A DNA stretch of 48,735 nt. Source: Trichloromonas sp034002365. GTDB taxonomy: Bacteria; Desulfobacterota; Desulfuromonadia; Desulfuromonadales; Trichloromonadaceae. The notes below the pieces were generated by a model, which was not told where the DNA came from, did no database searches, and saw only the letters and a list, made by a program, of their open reading frames with translations. Where the stretch lies: positions 1-48,735 of the forward strand of contig JAVFAR010000006.1 of the NCBI GenBank assembly GCA_034002365.1, in the 5' to 3' direction. The stretch's first letter is position 1; each line of letters begins with the position of its first letter. Both the position numbers and the translations under genes were made by a program. Of the stretch, positions 27,322-35,605 are shown piece after piece.

Positions 27322-27847
27322 CGGCTTCGGCCACCAGGCCTTCCGGCAGGTCAACGGTCATGACGCCCGCGTCCGGATCGACATCGAGGACAAATCGACC
27401 AACCGCCGGAATCAACACCTCGCCAAAGCGACCGTTCACCACGTAAAGATCATGGCCGCCGGTGGCAAGGAGATCATCCAGTCGCCCCAGTTCCCCCCGC
27501 CGGCGATCAACGACCCGCAGCCCCTGCAGCTGATGCCAGTAATACTCGTCATCAGCCAGTTCCGGCAGGTCTTCGTAACGCATGCGCACTTCCCGACCGA
27601 CCAGACCTTCGACGGCGTCGATGTGCTCCATGCCGCGCAGGCGCAACAACAGGTTCCCCTTGTGCGGGGCGACCCGCAGAGGAACAACCGGCAGCTCGTG
27701 CCCCTTCCGGTCCACAAGCAGTAGCCGGGAGGCGTAAGTCAAAGCGTCGGAATCGGCGGTCAGGGGCCGCACTTTGAGGTCGCCGCGCAACCCATGCACC
27801 CCGACGATTGCACCGACCGCGAACCATTCGGAGGATTTTACCGTCAT
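27311..27847 (-). CDS. rimM: Ribosome maturation factor RimM
   Basis: RimM helps the 30S head mature, binding S19. The 178 residues start MTVKSSEWFAVGAIVGVHGL, the N-terminal beta barrel with GLRGDLKVRPLT. The C-terminal PRC barrel has EYYWHQLQGLRVVDRRRGEL and ILIPAVGRFVLDVDPDAGVM. No good ribosome site precedes the ATG at 27847. It lies 57 bases after rpsP; the KH-domain gene often found at this spot is absent (see findings). Confidence 0.96.
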   Translation of the reverse strand: MTVKSSEWFAVGAIVGVHGLRGDLKVRPLTADSDALTYASRLLLVDRKGHELPVVPLRVAPHKGNLLLRLRGMEHIDAVEGLVGREVRMRYEDLPELADDEYYWHQLQGLRVVDRRRGELGRLDDLLATGGHDLYVVNGRFGEVLIPAVGRFVLDVDPDAGVMTVDLPEGLVAEADDL

Positions 27848-27904
27848 CGCGTACCAAGCAACCGTCGTAGCCGGTCAAGCAGCCGAGACAACGACAGTGA
27901 CAAA

Positions 27905-28174
27905 TCAGGCGCCGGCGGGAACCTTGAACTTCGCCCAGATGCCCTGGCCGCGCAGCAGCTGGCGCACGGTTTCGGTCGGTTGCGCCCCCTGCTTCAGCCA
28001 GGCCAGGGTCTTTTCCTCGTCAAGCTTGACCATCGGCGGATTCTGCTTGGGATCGTACTGGCCGAGGTTCTCGACAAAACGGCCATCGCGGGGGCAACGC
28101 TCGTCGGCGACCACGACCTGATAAAAAGGCTTTTTCTTGGCGCCAGCGCGGGCGAGTCTGATCTTAACCGCCAT
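27905..28174 (-). CDS. rpsP: 30S ribosomal protein S16
   Basis: S16 is a small 30S assembly protein. The 89 residues start MAVKIRLARAGAKKKPFYQV and continue VVADERCPRDGRFVENLGQY, the classic S16 N-terminus. The C-terminus KTLAWLKQGAQPTETVRQLL is also standard. AGGAGG lies 6 bases before the ATG. Preceded by ffh and followed by rimM. Confidence 0.99.
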   Translation of the reverse strand: MAVKIRLARAGAKKKPFYQVVVADERCPRDGRFVENLGQYDPKQNPPMVKLDEEKTLAWLKQGAQPTETVRQLLRGQGIWAKFKVPAGA

Positions 28175-28270
28175 CTTTTTCCTCCTGGTACTGAACGGAT
28201 TTTCCGTTTTTGGTTGAGTGGGTCTATCTATGGATATCTTGACCGCGCCGTCGCCGGTCGCGAAACTGAA

Positions 28271-29623
<1,353 letters not shown>

Positions 29624-29667
29624 GCGAAAGGTCACAATCGGGATTGGGGGGTAACGCCGAAATGGGG

Positions 29668-29697
29668 ACTATAGTTGAAGCCCGGTTTTTCTGTCAA
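29668..29697 (-). promoter_or_regulatory. ffh operon promoter
   Basis: On the minus strand TTGACA (29697-29692), an 18-base spacer and TATAGT (29673-29668) lie about 45 bases before the ffh start. Both boxes are near consensus and identical to those of the mraZ promoter. It would drive ffh through rplS and possibly on. Confidence 0.8.
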
Positions 29698-29727
29698 GGA
29701 AAAACTCTGGGCGCCGCGAGGGCTTTT

Positions 29728-29985
29728 TTACGCGGGTTGCCGGTGAAAAGCGCCGTTCTGAAAGAGGTAGAGCTCCTCGGGAAGCAGGTGCTCCCGCTCC
29801 AGCACCGTCTCCACCTCCTGGCGGGACAGGGCGGGATAGCGGATGGCCAGGCCGCAATCGGAGCTGAGCTGCCGCGGCACGGGAATCAGCAGGATGTCGG
29901 CACGCGCGCCCTTGAGTGCCTTCTCAGCCTTCATCACCCGATGAATGGAATGAAAAATGGCCACCAGATCATCGTTACGAACCAT
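29728..29985 (-). CDS. DUF3343 protein (putative Se/S carrier-like)
   Basis: An 85-residue protein of the DUF3343 type, which Pfam describes as putative selenium/sulfur carrier-like. It starts MVRNDDLVAIFHSIHRVMKA, has the typical EKALKGARADILLIPVPRQL and then the conserved cysteine C44 in LSSDCGLAIRY. GGGAGG lies 10 bases before the ATG. It ends about 30 bases upstream of the ffh promoter, so it may be a separate unit read in the same direction. The function is not established; the single conserved cysteine fits a thiol or selenide carrier role. Confidence 0.8.
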   Translation of the reverse strand: MVRNDDLVAIFHSIHRVMKAEKALKGARADILLIPVPRQLSSDCGLAIRYPALSRQEVETVLEREHLLPEELYLFQNGAFHRQPA

Positions 29986-30156
29986 GACGCCAAAACCTCC
30001 CGCACTTAAAAAGAGATAAAAAAAAACGGCAGATCATGCCACGAGCCGGCACGGGATGCAACAGCGGAACTCGCCACGTCCCGCACGCACTCCACGTCAA
30101 CCTGCAGACTCGTCACGAACGTGCATTCGCGCACTTATAAAGAGACCAAAAGCCCC

Positions 30157-30185
30157 TTGTTTCACACCCCTGCCTGTGATAACTT
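30157..30185 (+). promoter_or_regulatory. Possible promoter of the NrfJ-like lipoprotein gene
   Basis: TTGTTT (30157-30162), a 17-base spacer and TAACTT (30180-30185) lie about 80 bases upstream of the GTG start. The match is moderate. The rest of the 282 bases between 29986 and 30267 shows no gene. Confidence 0.35.
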
Positions 30186-30267
30186 TCGCAACACTGAAAA
30201 AAACAAGAGCGAAAACCGCGACCACGGGCACGACGCCCGCAAGACCAACCCCATTGGAGGAAAAACC

Positions 30268-31038
30268 GTGAAAAAACACCTTTTCTACCTGTCCATCGGA
30301 GCCCTGACCCTGACCTTGGCGGCCGGCTGCAAAAATGAAGCGCCGAAAAGCGCCGAGGCGCCCAAGGCCCAGGCCGAGACGCCGGCCCCCCCGGCCTCGC
30401 AGGCCAAAACCGGCACCGTCGTCGAAACCATGAATGCGGCCGGCTATACCTACGTTCAGGTCGATACCGGCAGCGAGAAGATCTGGGCGGCGGCTCCCGA
30501 GTTCCAGGTCAAGGTCGGCGACAGCGTCGCCGTTCCCGAAGGCATGCCGATGCCCAACTATCACAGCAAAACCCTGAATCGCGATTTCGACATGGTCTAC
30601 TTCGTCCCGGCCGTCATGGTCGGCGGCGCCGAAGGCATGGCCGCCGCGCCCGCCGCCGCGGCCGGAGAAATGCCCAGCGGGCATCCGCCGATCAGCGCGG
30701 CCAAGGCCGAGGATATCGACCTGTCCGGCCTCACCAAGGCCGAAGGCGGCAAGAGCATCGAAGAAATCTACACCGGCAAAGCCGAGCTCGCCGGCAAGGA
30801 AGTCACCGTGCGCGGCAAAGTGGTCAAGTTCAGCCCGGACATCATGGGCAAAAACTGGATTCACCTGCAGGACGGCACCGGCGGCGAGGGGACCAACGAC
30901 CTCACCATCACCACCAGCGTCACCGCGAATGTCGGCGACACCGTTCTGGTCAGCGGCGTTCTTAGCGCCGACAAGGACTTCGGCCACGGCTACCAGTATG
31001 ACCTGATCATCGAGGATGGCAAGGTTACCGTCGAGTAA
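30268..31038 (+). CDS. Lipoprotein with NrfJ-like and OB-fold domains
   Basis: The start is the GTG at 30268, 7 bases after GGAGG; an upstream in-frame ATG at 30121 has no ribosome site. The 256 residues begin with a lipoprotein signal (KKHLFYLSIGALTLTLAAGC, cysteine 21), then a Pro/Ala/Glu-rich linker. A NrfJ-like domain follows (GTVVETMNAAGYTYVQVDTG, KIWAAAPEFQVKVGDSVAVP) and, after an Ala/Pro linker, an OB-fold domain (GKAELAGKEVTVRGKVVKFS, NWIHLQDGTG). NrfJ-like proteins accompany cytochrome and nitrite-reductase genes in some deltaproteobacteria, but no such gene is adjacent. It is likely anchored in a membrane facing the periplasm. Function unknown. Confidence 0.82.
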   Translation: MKKHLFYLSIGALTLTLAAGCKNEAPKSAEAPKAQAETPAPPASQAKTGTVVETMNAAGYTYVQVDTGSEKIWAAAPEFQVKVGDSVAVPEGMPMPNYHSKTLNRDFDMVYFVPAVMVGGAEGMAAAPAAAAGEMPSGHPPISAAKAEDIDLSGLTKAEGGKSIEEIYTGKAELAGKEVTVRGKVVKFSPDIMGKNWIHLQDGTGGEGTNDLTITTSVTANVGDTVLVSGVLSADKDFGHGYQYDLIIEDGKVTVE

Positions 31039-31059
31039 GCGGCCGACGGCTTCACCGAA

Positions 31060-31093
31060 AAGCCCCTGGCCTTAAGCGCCAGGGGCTTTTTTT
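31060..31093 (+). terminator. Intrinsic terminator of the lipoprotein gene
   Basis: AAGCCCCTGGC, a short loop containing CTTAAGC, and GCCAGGGGCTT are followed by a T-run (to 31093). It lies 20 bases after the lipoprotein stop. Confidence 0.92.
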
Positions 31094-31140
31094 ATCATCA
31101 CTCGCCAAGCCTGCACCTGTCCGCCGAGGGGAGTTATGCC

Positions 31141-32277
31141 ATGACCCGGCTGATCATTTTTCTGACGGTTTTTCTCTCCATCTACGGCGCCATGCATCTG
31201 CTCGCCTATCTCGGCATGCGCCCCCTGCTCGTAAAACGGGAACATATCCGGCGGCCGGTTCTGCTCTTCATGCTGCTGATGATCGCCGCACCGGTGCTGG
31301 TGCGCCTTCTCGAACGTCTCGACCTGGAAGGTGCGGCACGGCTCCTGGCCATCGTCGGTTACTCATGGATGGCTTTCATCTTCCTGACTTTTTCCGGATT
31401 CGTGGCGGTCTTCGCCTGGGATCTGCTGCTGACGCCCCTGTCCCGCCACCGCCCCGCCCTCGCCGACTGGAAACTACACGGCCCGCGCTGCGCTCTGCTG
31501 ATCCCCTCCCTGACCCTGCTCCTGAGTATCTACGGCGTCTTCGAGGCCCGGAACCTGGCCGTCGAAACCCTGCGCATCCCCACCGACAAACTGCCCGCCG
31601 ACGCACAAACGCTGCGCATCGCCCAGATTTCCGACCTGCATCTCGGCCTTTTGCACCGACACGGCAAACTGGAACAGGTGGTCCGCCGGATTGAGGAACT
31701 GAAACCCGACCTGCTGGTGGCTACCGGAGACATCGTTGATGCCCGTCTCGACCATCTCGACGGGCTGGCCGCTATTTTCCAGAGACTGAACCCGCCCCTG
31801 GGAAAGTACGCCGTCACCGGCAACCACGAGTATTACGCCGGCTTCGATCAGGCCCTTGATTTTCTTGAGAAAAGCGGCTTCACCCTGCTGCGCGACCGGG
31901 CGACGCGGGCCGGGCCCTTGATGCTGGTGGGGGTCGACGACCCGGCGGGGGGACACAGCGTCGACGAAGCGACCCTGGTCGATCCGGCCGATCGCTGTTA
32001 TTTTACGTTGCTGCTCAAACACCGCCCGCTGGTCACGCCCGGCAAGGAAGTCTTCGATCTGCAGCTGTCAGGGCACGCCCATCGCGGGCAGATCGTTCCT
32101 TTCAATTTCGTGACCGCCCTCGAATATCCCCTGCAGAACGGCCTCTACCGCCTGGCCACCGGTTCCCTCCTCTATGCCAGCCGCGGTACCGGCACCTGGG
32201 GGCCGCCGATCCGGGTCTTTTCCCCGCCGGAAATCACCCTGATCGAACTGATTCCCCGCCGCGCCCCGCAACCCTGA
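31141..32277 (+). CDS. Membrane-anchored metallophosphoesterase (YkuE-like)
   Basis: The 378-residue protein starts with about 150 residues holding four hydrophobic helices (for example LIIFLTVFLSIYGAMHLLAY and LTFSGFVAVFAWDLLL), followed by a calcineurin-like phosphoesterase domain. All metal ligands are visible: IAQISDLHLGLLH, TGDIVDARLDHL, TGNHEYYAG, LLKHRP and LSGHAHRGQI. Relatives include YkuE-type enzymes; the substrate (lipid pyrophosphate, nucleotide or other) is not defined by sequence. AGGGGAG lies 7 bases before the ATG. Only 22 bases separate it from the Nudix gene, so the two may be co-transcribed. Confidence 0.88.
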   Translation: MTRLIIFLTVFLSIYGAMHLLAYLGMRPLLVKREHIRRPVLLFMLLMIAAPVLVRLLERLDLEGAARLLAIVGYSWMAFIFLTFSGFVAVFAWDLLLTPLSRHRPALADWKLHGPRCALLIPSLTLLLSIYGVFEARNLAVETLRIPTDKLPADAQTLRIAQISDLHLGLLHRHGKLEQVVRRIEELKPDLLVATGDIVDARLDHLDGLAAIFQRLNPPLGKYAVTGNHEYYAGFDQALDFLEKSGFTLLRDRATRAGPLMLVGVDDPAGGHSVDEATLVDPADRCYFTLLLKHRPLVTPGKEVFDLQLSGHAHRGQIVPFNFVTALEYPLQNGLYRLATGSLLYASRGTGTWGPPIRVFSPPEITLIELIPRRAPQP

Positions 32278-32299
32278 CCTCCACACGAGAAACCAGCCG

Positions 32300-32907
32300 A
32301 TGCCCCAGCCTCTTCCATCCTCCTGGCCCGACCAGCTGATGCGCTTCCGCCAGGCACTCAACCCCCGACCGCCGCTGCTGCCGGCGAAGTCCGCGCACGG
32401 TCATGCGTCGGTGGCACTCATCCTCCGGGCCGGCCCCCGTGGGGCGGAAATCCTCTACATCGAACGGGCCGCCCACGCCGATGACCCCTGGTCGGGGAAT
32501 ATCGCCTTTCCCGGGGGCCGCATTGATGCCGAGGATGCCGGCATCCGCCAGGCGGCGGAACGGGAAACCCGCGAAGAACTCGATCTGGATCTGACCGACG
32601 CCCACTATCTGGGGGTGCTCGACGACATTGTCGGCGTGCAGCTGCCGATCCGGGTCTCCTGCTGCGTCTACGGACTGCCCGAGGGGGAGACCGCGCGGCC
32701 GCGCCCCAATCATGAGGTCAGCGGCTTCTTCTACAGCCCTCTGGAAGAGCTGCGTGCCCCCGGGCGCCACATCATCACGCGCATCCACTGGGAAACGACC
32801 TCCCGCAAAACTCCGGCGCTGGCCCTTCTCCCCCCCGACCGCCCCCTGCTCTGGGGAATCACCTATCGTCTCACCACCCAGTTCCTCGACCGTATCGGCC
32901 TGCCCCT
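32300..32907 (+). CDS. Nudix hydrolase, CoA-pyrophosphatase-like (3' end lost in assembly gap)
   Basis: The first 202 codons are present; the rest is hidden by the N run. CoA pyrophosphatases (NudL/YeaB type) cut CoA to 4'-phosphopantetheine and 3',5'-ADP. The Nudix region is WSGNIAFPGGRIDAEDAGIR, then QAAERETREELDLDL. The REtxEE core is present; aspartate replaces the usual glutamate after the PGG loop, as in other CoA pyrophosphatases, and the glycine that normally follows the EE pair is replaced. The preceding WSGNIAFPGG resembles the NudL signature. C-terminal extent and stop codon cannot be seen. Confidence 0.82.
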
Positions 32908-33007
32908 NNNNNNNNNNNNNNNNNNNNNNNNNNNNNNNNNNNNNNNNNNNNNNNNNNNNNNNNNNNNNNNNNNNNNNNNNNNNNNNNNNNNNNNNNNNNN
33001 NNNNNNN
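32908..33007. other. Assembly gap (100 N)
   Basis: Exactly 100 unknown bases. Such round numbers are usually placeholders, so the true distance is unknown. The gap removes the end of the Nudix gene and the end of the hairpin after the histidine kinase gene; any small gene between them would be invisible. Confidence 0.99.
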
Positions 33008-33040
33008 AAGGGCCGACCCGGCATCGCCGGATCGGCCTTG
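33008..33040 (-). terminator. Hairpin after the histidine kinase gene, cut by the gap
   Basis: On the minus strand GGCCGATCCGGC, loop GAT and GCCGGGTCGGCC form a 12-base stem with one wobble pair, followed by CTT and then Ns. Its place about 20 bases after the kinase stop suggests a terminator; any T-run is in the unknown bases. Confidence 0.6.
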
Positions 33041-33059
33041 AACATCGGGGAACGAACAA

Positions 33060-34010
33060 TCATTCCTCATCCACCTCGCCGGAACGGGCCGCCTTGGCCC
33101 GCGGCAGGGTGAAGTGGAAAACCGTCCCCTTCCCCTCATCGCTGCGCACCTTGAGCTTGCCGCCGCCGCGCCGCACCAGTTCGTGAGCCAGCAACAGCCC
33201 CAGGCCGCTCCCCGCCTCCCCGGAGGTTCCCGGCTTGGAGAGCCGCGTCCCCATGTGAAAGAGGCTCTTGACCTCGCGCCGGGACATGCCGACGCCGCGG
33301 TCGGTGACGCTCACCCGCACCTTGCCGGCCCGCCCCTTGGCGCCGACCTCGATGGAGCTGCCGGAATGGGAAAATTTGATGGCGTTGCTGAGCAGATTGC
33401 GCAGCACCGAATGCACCGCCGTTTCGTCGACCGTCACCATCAGTCCTTCCGGAACATGGTTGCTGATGACGATCTGCTTGCGGGTCGCGGAGAGGCCGAC
33501 CTGTTCGATGACGCCGTCGACCAGAGTCCGCAACTCCTGCCGGCGGAAGGGAACATGACCGCTCTCCAGCTGCACCTCGGCCCAGCAGAGGAGATTTTCC
33601 AGCAGATCGTGGGCCTTGTCCGCCGCCTCGAAAATCCCGGCGCTGAGGGTGCGCCGGTCTTCCTCGGAAAGCTCGGTGAAATTCTTGCGCAAGATTTCGG
33701 CATTGCCGATCAGATTGGTGAAGGGGCTGCGCAGGTCGTGGGCGATCACGCCGAAGAGCCGGGCCTTTTCCGTATCGGCCCGCTGCAGGCGCAGGGCCAG
33801 GGAGGCCGAAATGGACATGACCACGACAGCGAAAAGCAGAACAATGGCCGCTTCAAACCAGCTTTCGTGATAGTTCACCGGCGTCGCCGGAGCACCGAAG
33901 ATCTTGTTGGGCAGGTCGAAAACCTCGTCCAACCATAGAAAAAGGATGATGAGAGTGAAGCCGATCGCCTCGACCAGCAGAATTTTTTTCGGACGGCTAA
34001 CTTTTGCCAT
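33060..34010 (-). CDS. Membrane sensor histidine kinase (minimal sensor)
   Basis: The 316-residue protein starts MAKVSRPKKILLVEAIGFTL behind GAGGGGAG. Two membrane helices (around residues 10-27 and 52-75) flank a short loop of about 25 residues, so there is almost no periplasmic sensing domain. The kinase core has the H-box FGVIAHDLRSPFTNLIGNAE with phosphoacceptor H91, the N-box VLRNLLSNAIKFSHSGSS, and the G-boxes DRGVGMSRREV and GSGLGLLLAHELVRRGGG. No response regulator is adjacent; the gene on the far side of the gap is a Nudix hydrolase. The signal and partner are unknown. Confidence 0.92.
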   Translation of the reverse strand: MAKVSRPKKILLVEAIGFTLIILFLWLDEVFDLPNKIFGAPATPVNYHESWFEAAIVLLFAVVVMSISASLALRLQRADTEKARLFGVIAHDLRSPFTNLIGNAEILRKNFTELSEEDRRTLSAGIFEAADKAHDLLENLLCWAEVQLESGHVPFRRQELRTLVDGVIEQVGLSATRKQIVISNHVPEGLMVTVDETAVHSVLRNLLSNAIKFSHSGSSIEVGAKGRAGKVRVSVTDRGVGMSRREVKSLFHMGTRLSKPGTSGEAGSGLGLLLAHELVRRGGGKLKVRSDEGKGTVFHFTLPRAKAARSGEVDEE

Positions 34011-34066
34011 GACAAGCTCCCCTCGGGAACGTTCATCCCCTCACCAAGACTCCAAGCACGCCCTGA

Positions 34067-34095
34067 ATTAAACAAAACAGAGGAACAAAATGCAA
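34067..34095 (-). promoter_or_regulatory. Probable histidine kinase promoter
   Basis: On the minus strand TTGCAT (34095-34090), a 17-base spacer and TTTAAT (34072-34067) lie about 56 bases before the kinase ATG. Confidence 0.5.
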
Positions 34096-34598
34096 TCAGA
34101 AAGTTTCGTCCCCCCCCCGAATGGCGCCAGCTTAAGCCCTTTTCGGTACTGCCGTGGAGTAAACCCGGGCCATGCACCCGTGGTGGTTCGCGCCGCGAAA
34201 ACCTGGGACAGCCCCCCTTCGGGACGGTCCGGCTTTGCCGACAAAATAACGCCATTCTCGTCCCGCCCCCGAACCCGAAACCGGCGACGTTTTCACCAAC
34301 AGGTGCCGGCCGAACACGCGGGTTCGAAACCCGGACAGGGTTGCCGAATCCCTCGACATGGTGTTTACAACACTCCCCCCCCGAATGGAAATTTCTGCGA
34401 TAAAAAACTGGTTCATCGCCTTGACAGGCCCCAATGGCCCGTCCATTCTTTTTGTACGCCGAGAAACTAAATCTGATAAATTCCGCGCACACCGGCTAAC
34501 CCGCCTTAAGTTGCCGGCGCCCCCGGCCCAGCAGGGGCATAAAATCAGTTCGCGCGGCAAACGGCACCGAATCCATTATTTTTATAACAACATTTTAC
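34096..34598. other. Long stretch without a recognisable gene
   Basis: No ORF here looks like a protein: the candidates at 34090-34470 (plus) and 34132-34560 (minus) give Arg/Pro-rich, low-information translations without ribosome sites. The 14-base string CCCCCCCCGAATGG occurs twice (34111-34124 and 34375-34388 approximately). TTGACA at 34421-34426 with a poor -10 (CATTCT, 34444-34449) could begin a non-coding RNA or a long leader. I recognise no riboswitch class. Confidence 0.6.
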
Positions 34599-34634
34599 TT
34601 GACTCATCGAAATGCGCTATGGCATAAAGGCAGC
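34599..34634 (+). promoter_or_regulatory. Candidate promoter before the 53-residue ORF
   Basis: TTGACT (34599-34604), an 18-base spacer and CATAAA (34623-34628) give a moderate sigma70-like match in an AT-rich setting. The overlapping TGGCA...GC (34620-34634) has the GG/GC spacing of a sigma54 -24/-12 element, but its -12 half (CAGC) is poor. Only one reading can be right. Confidence 0.35.
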
Positions 34635-34684
34635 GAGACCAGAACGCTGTTTAATTTTCAGCAACCGAGCATCGGAGAAAAATG

Positions 34685-34846
34685 ATGGACGTTACGCTTT
34701 ACTACATCTTGGGAGGCATTATCACCGGGGGCGCGACGATTTGTTTTATTTTCGCCTATTATTCCGACTACAGCGAGCAAAGCGGCCGAAAACGGCGTTC
34801 CATGTATTCCATCATCAACCGTGAAAATCGGCCGGCATCGAAATAA
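34685..34846 (+). CDS. Small single-helix membrane protein of unknown function
   Basis: A 53-residue ORF not long enough for usual gene finders. The second of two ATGs (34685) is 7 bases after GGAG; the first (34682) is an alternative. The translation begins MDVTLYYILGGIITGGATIC and continues FIFAYYSDYSEQSGRKRRSM, that is one membrane helix of about 24 residues followed by a polar, basic tail. Hydrophobic and charged parts are cleanly separated and the ribosome site is good, which supports a real gene. It lies 342 bases before the symporter operon, same strand. No family recognised. Confidence 0.62.
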   Translation: MDVTLYYILGGIITGGATICFIFAYYSDYSEQSGRKRRSMYSIINRENRPASK

Positions 34847-34851
34847 AAATG

Positions 34852-35188
34852 GGCTCCCGACGACTCGGCCGATCCTTTTGACCGGGAGCCGGTCGCGGTT
34901 TTCAGAGTCCCGGCCCAAGGGGAGAACCGGATCAGTAAAACACAGGTTCGCCTTTGACAACCCCCGCAGCGGCACCGAGAATAACCTCAAGTTTGGGCAG
35001 AAGCGCGCCCCTGTAGGGGCGTTCACCTTCTTCCAGAGTTCACCACAACCCCATCATAACCCATTCAACCCGAAAGGAGGTGTCCACGACAAACATCGGT
35101 CTTTCAATATCGACTAATCAATGGTTCGACGTTTATGCGGTCAACAGGGGTGGCTCCCCGAAGACTTCACACCAAGGGAGGAACGGGT
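34852..35188 (+). other. Structured leader region before the symporter operon
   Basis: This 337-base stretch has no convincing gene. It contains GGCTCCCG/CGGGAGCC (34852-34859 and 34883-34890), possibly ending the small ORF transcript. It also has a promoter candidate at 34954-34982, a tight hairpin CGCCCCT-GT-AGGGGCG (35006-35021), and a perfect ribosome-binding string AAAGGAGGTG near 35075 that no ATG, GTG or TTG follows at proper distance. The true symporter start has its own site downstream. Confidence 0.55.
34954..34982 (+). promoter_or_regulatory. Candidate promoter of the symporter operon
   Basis: TTGACA (34954-34959), perfect, then a 17-base spacer and GAGAAT (34977-34982), a weak -10. 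A start near 34990 would give a leader of about 200 bases. An activator might compensate for the poor -10. Confidence 0.45.
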
Positions 35189-35587
35189 ATGGAAAAAGAA
35201 GGTTTGGGACAAAAAGATAATAAAGATATCAATATCAATTTTTTTAAGCCGGTCGGCGAATTCATGACCAGGGACGTGACCATGAGCAAGATCATCCTGG
35301 CGGTCTGGATCGTGGCCGTTTACGGCTTCCTGCTTTTGCTGGTGATGGCCGCCGATCCCAACGACACCGTGCAGGTCACGCTGAGCACGGGCGAGGTCAT
35401 CACCCAGGTTACCGGCAAGAGCTTTCTGACGGAAATGCGTTTCCTCGGATTCCCCTTCCATTATTTCTACATGACGTGGTTCTGCATCGCGCTCTTCATC
35501 GCCCAGTGCTGGTGGTACTGTAAGTTTTCCGACAATCTCGAAGCTGAGCTCGGCAAGGCCGAGAAGAAGCCCGGACAACCCAAATAA
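35189..35587 (+). CDS. Small membrane subunit paired with a Na+/solute symporter (DUF4212/DUF485-like)
   Basis: The ATG at 35189 (MEKEGLGQKDNKDININFFK) has GGGAGG 7 bases ahead; an upstream in-frame start at 35135 has none. The 132 residues have a polar N-terminus and two membrane helices: KIILAVWIVAVYGFLLLLVM (about 34-53) and FPFHYFYMTWFCIALFIAQC (about 88-107). A short extramembrane loop rich in Thr/Val lies between them and the tail is charged. Small two-helix proteins of this kind are encoded just before acetate-type symporters in Geobacter relatives and others. It lies 18 bases before the symporter gene. The exact family name is uncertain. Confidence 0.75.
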   Translation: MEKEGLGQKDNKDININFFKPVGEFMTRDVTMSKIILAVWIVAVYGFLLLLVMAADPNDTVQVTLSTGEVITQVTGKSFLTEMRFLGFPFHYFYMTWFCIALFIAQCWWYCKFSDNLEAELGKAEKKPGQPK

Positions 35588-35605
35588 AGGAAGGGAGACC
35601 TGAAA

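Noticed and set aside
32234..33139. Frames that appear to run through the assembly gap
   Set aside because: The 100 Ns are of unknown true length, so any reading frame across them is meaningless.
34090..34470. Possible 126-residue protein in the gap before the small ORF
   Set aside because: No ribosome site, Arg/Pro-rich, no hydrophobic or catalytic pattern; it reads as non-coding.
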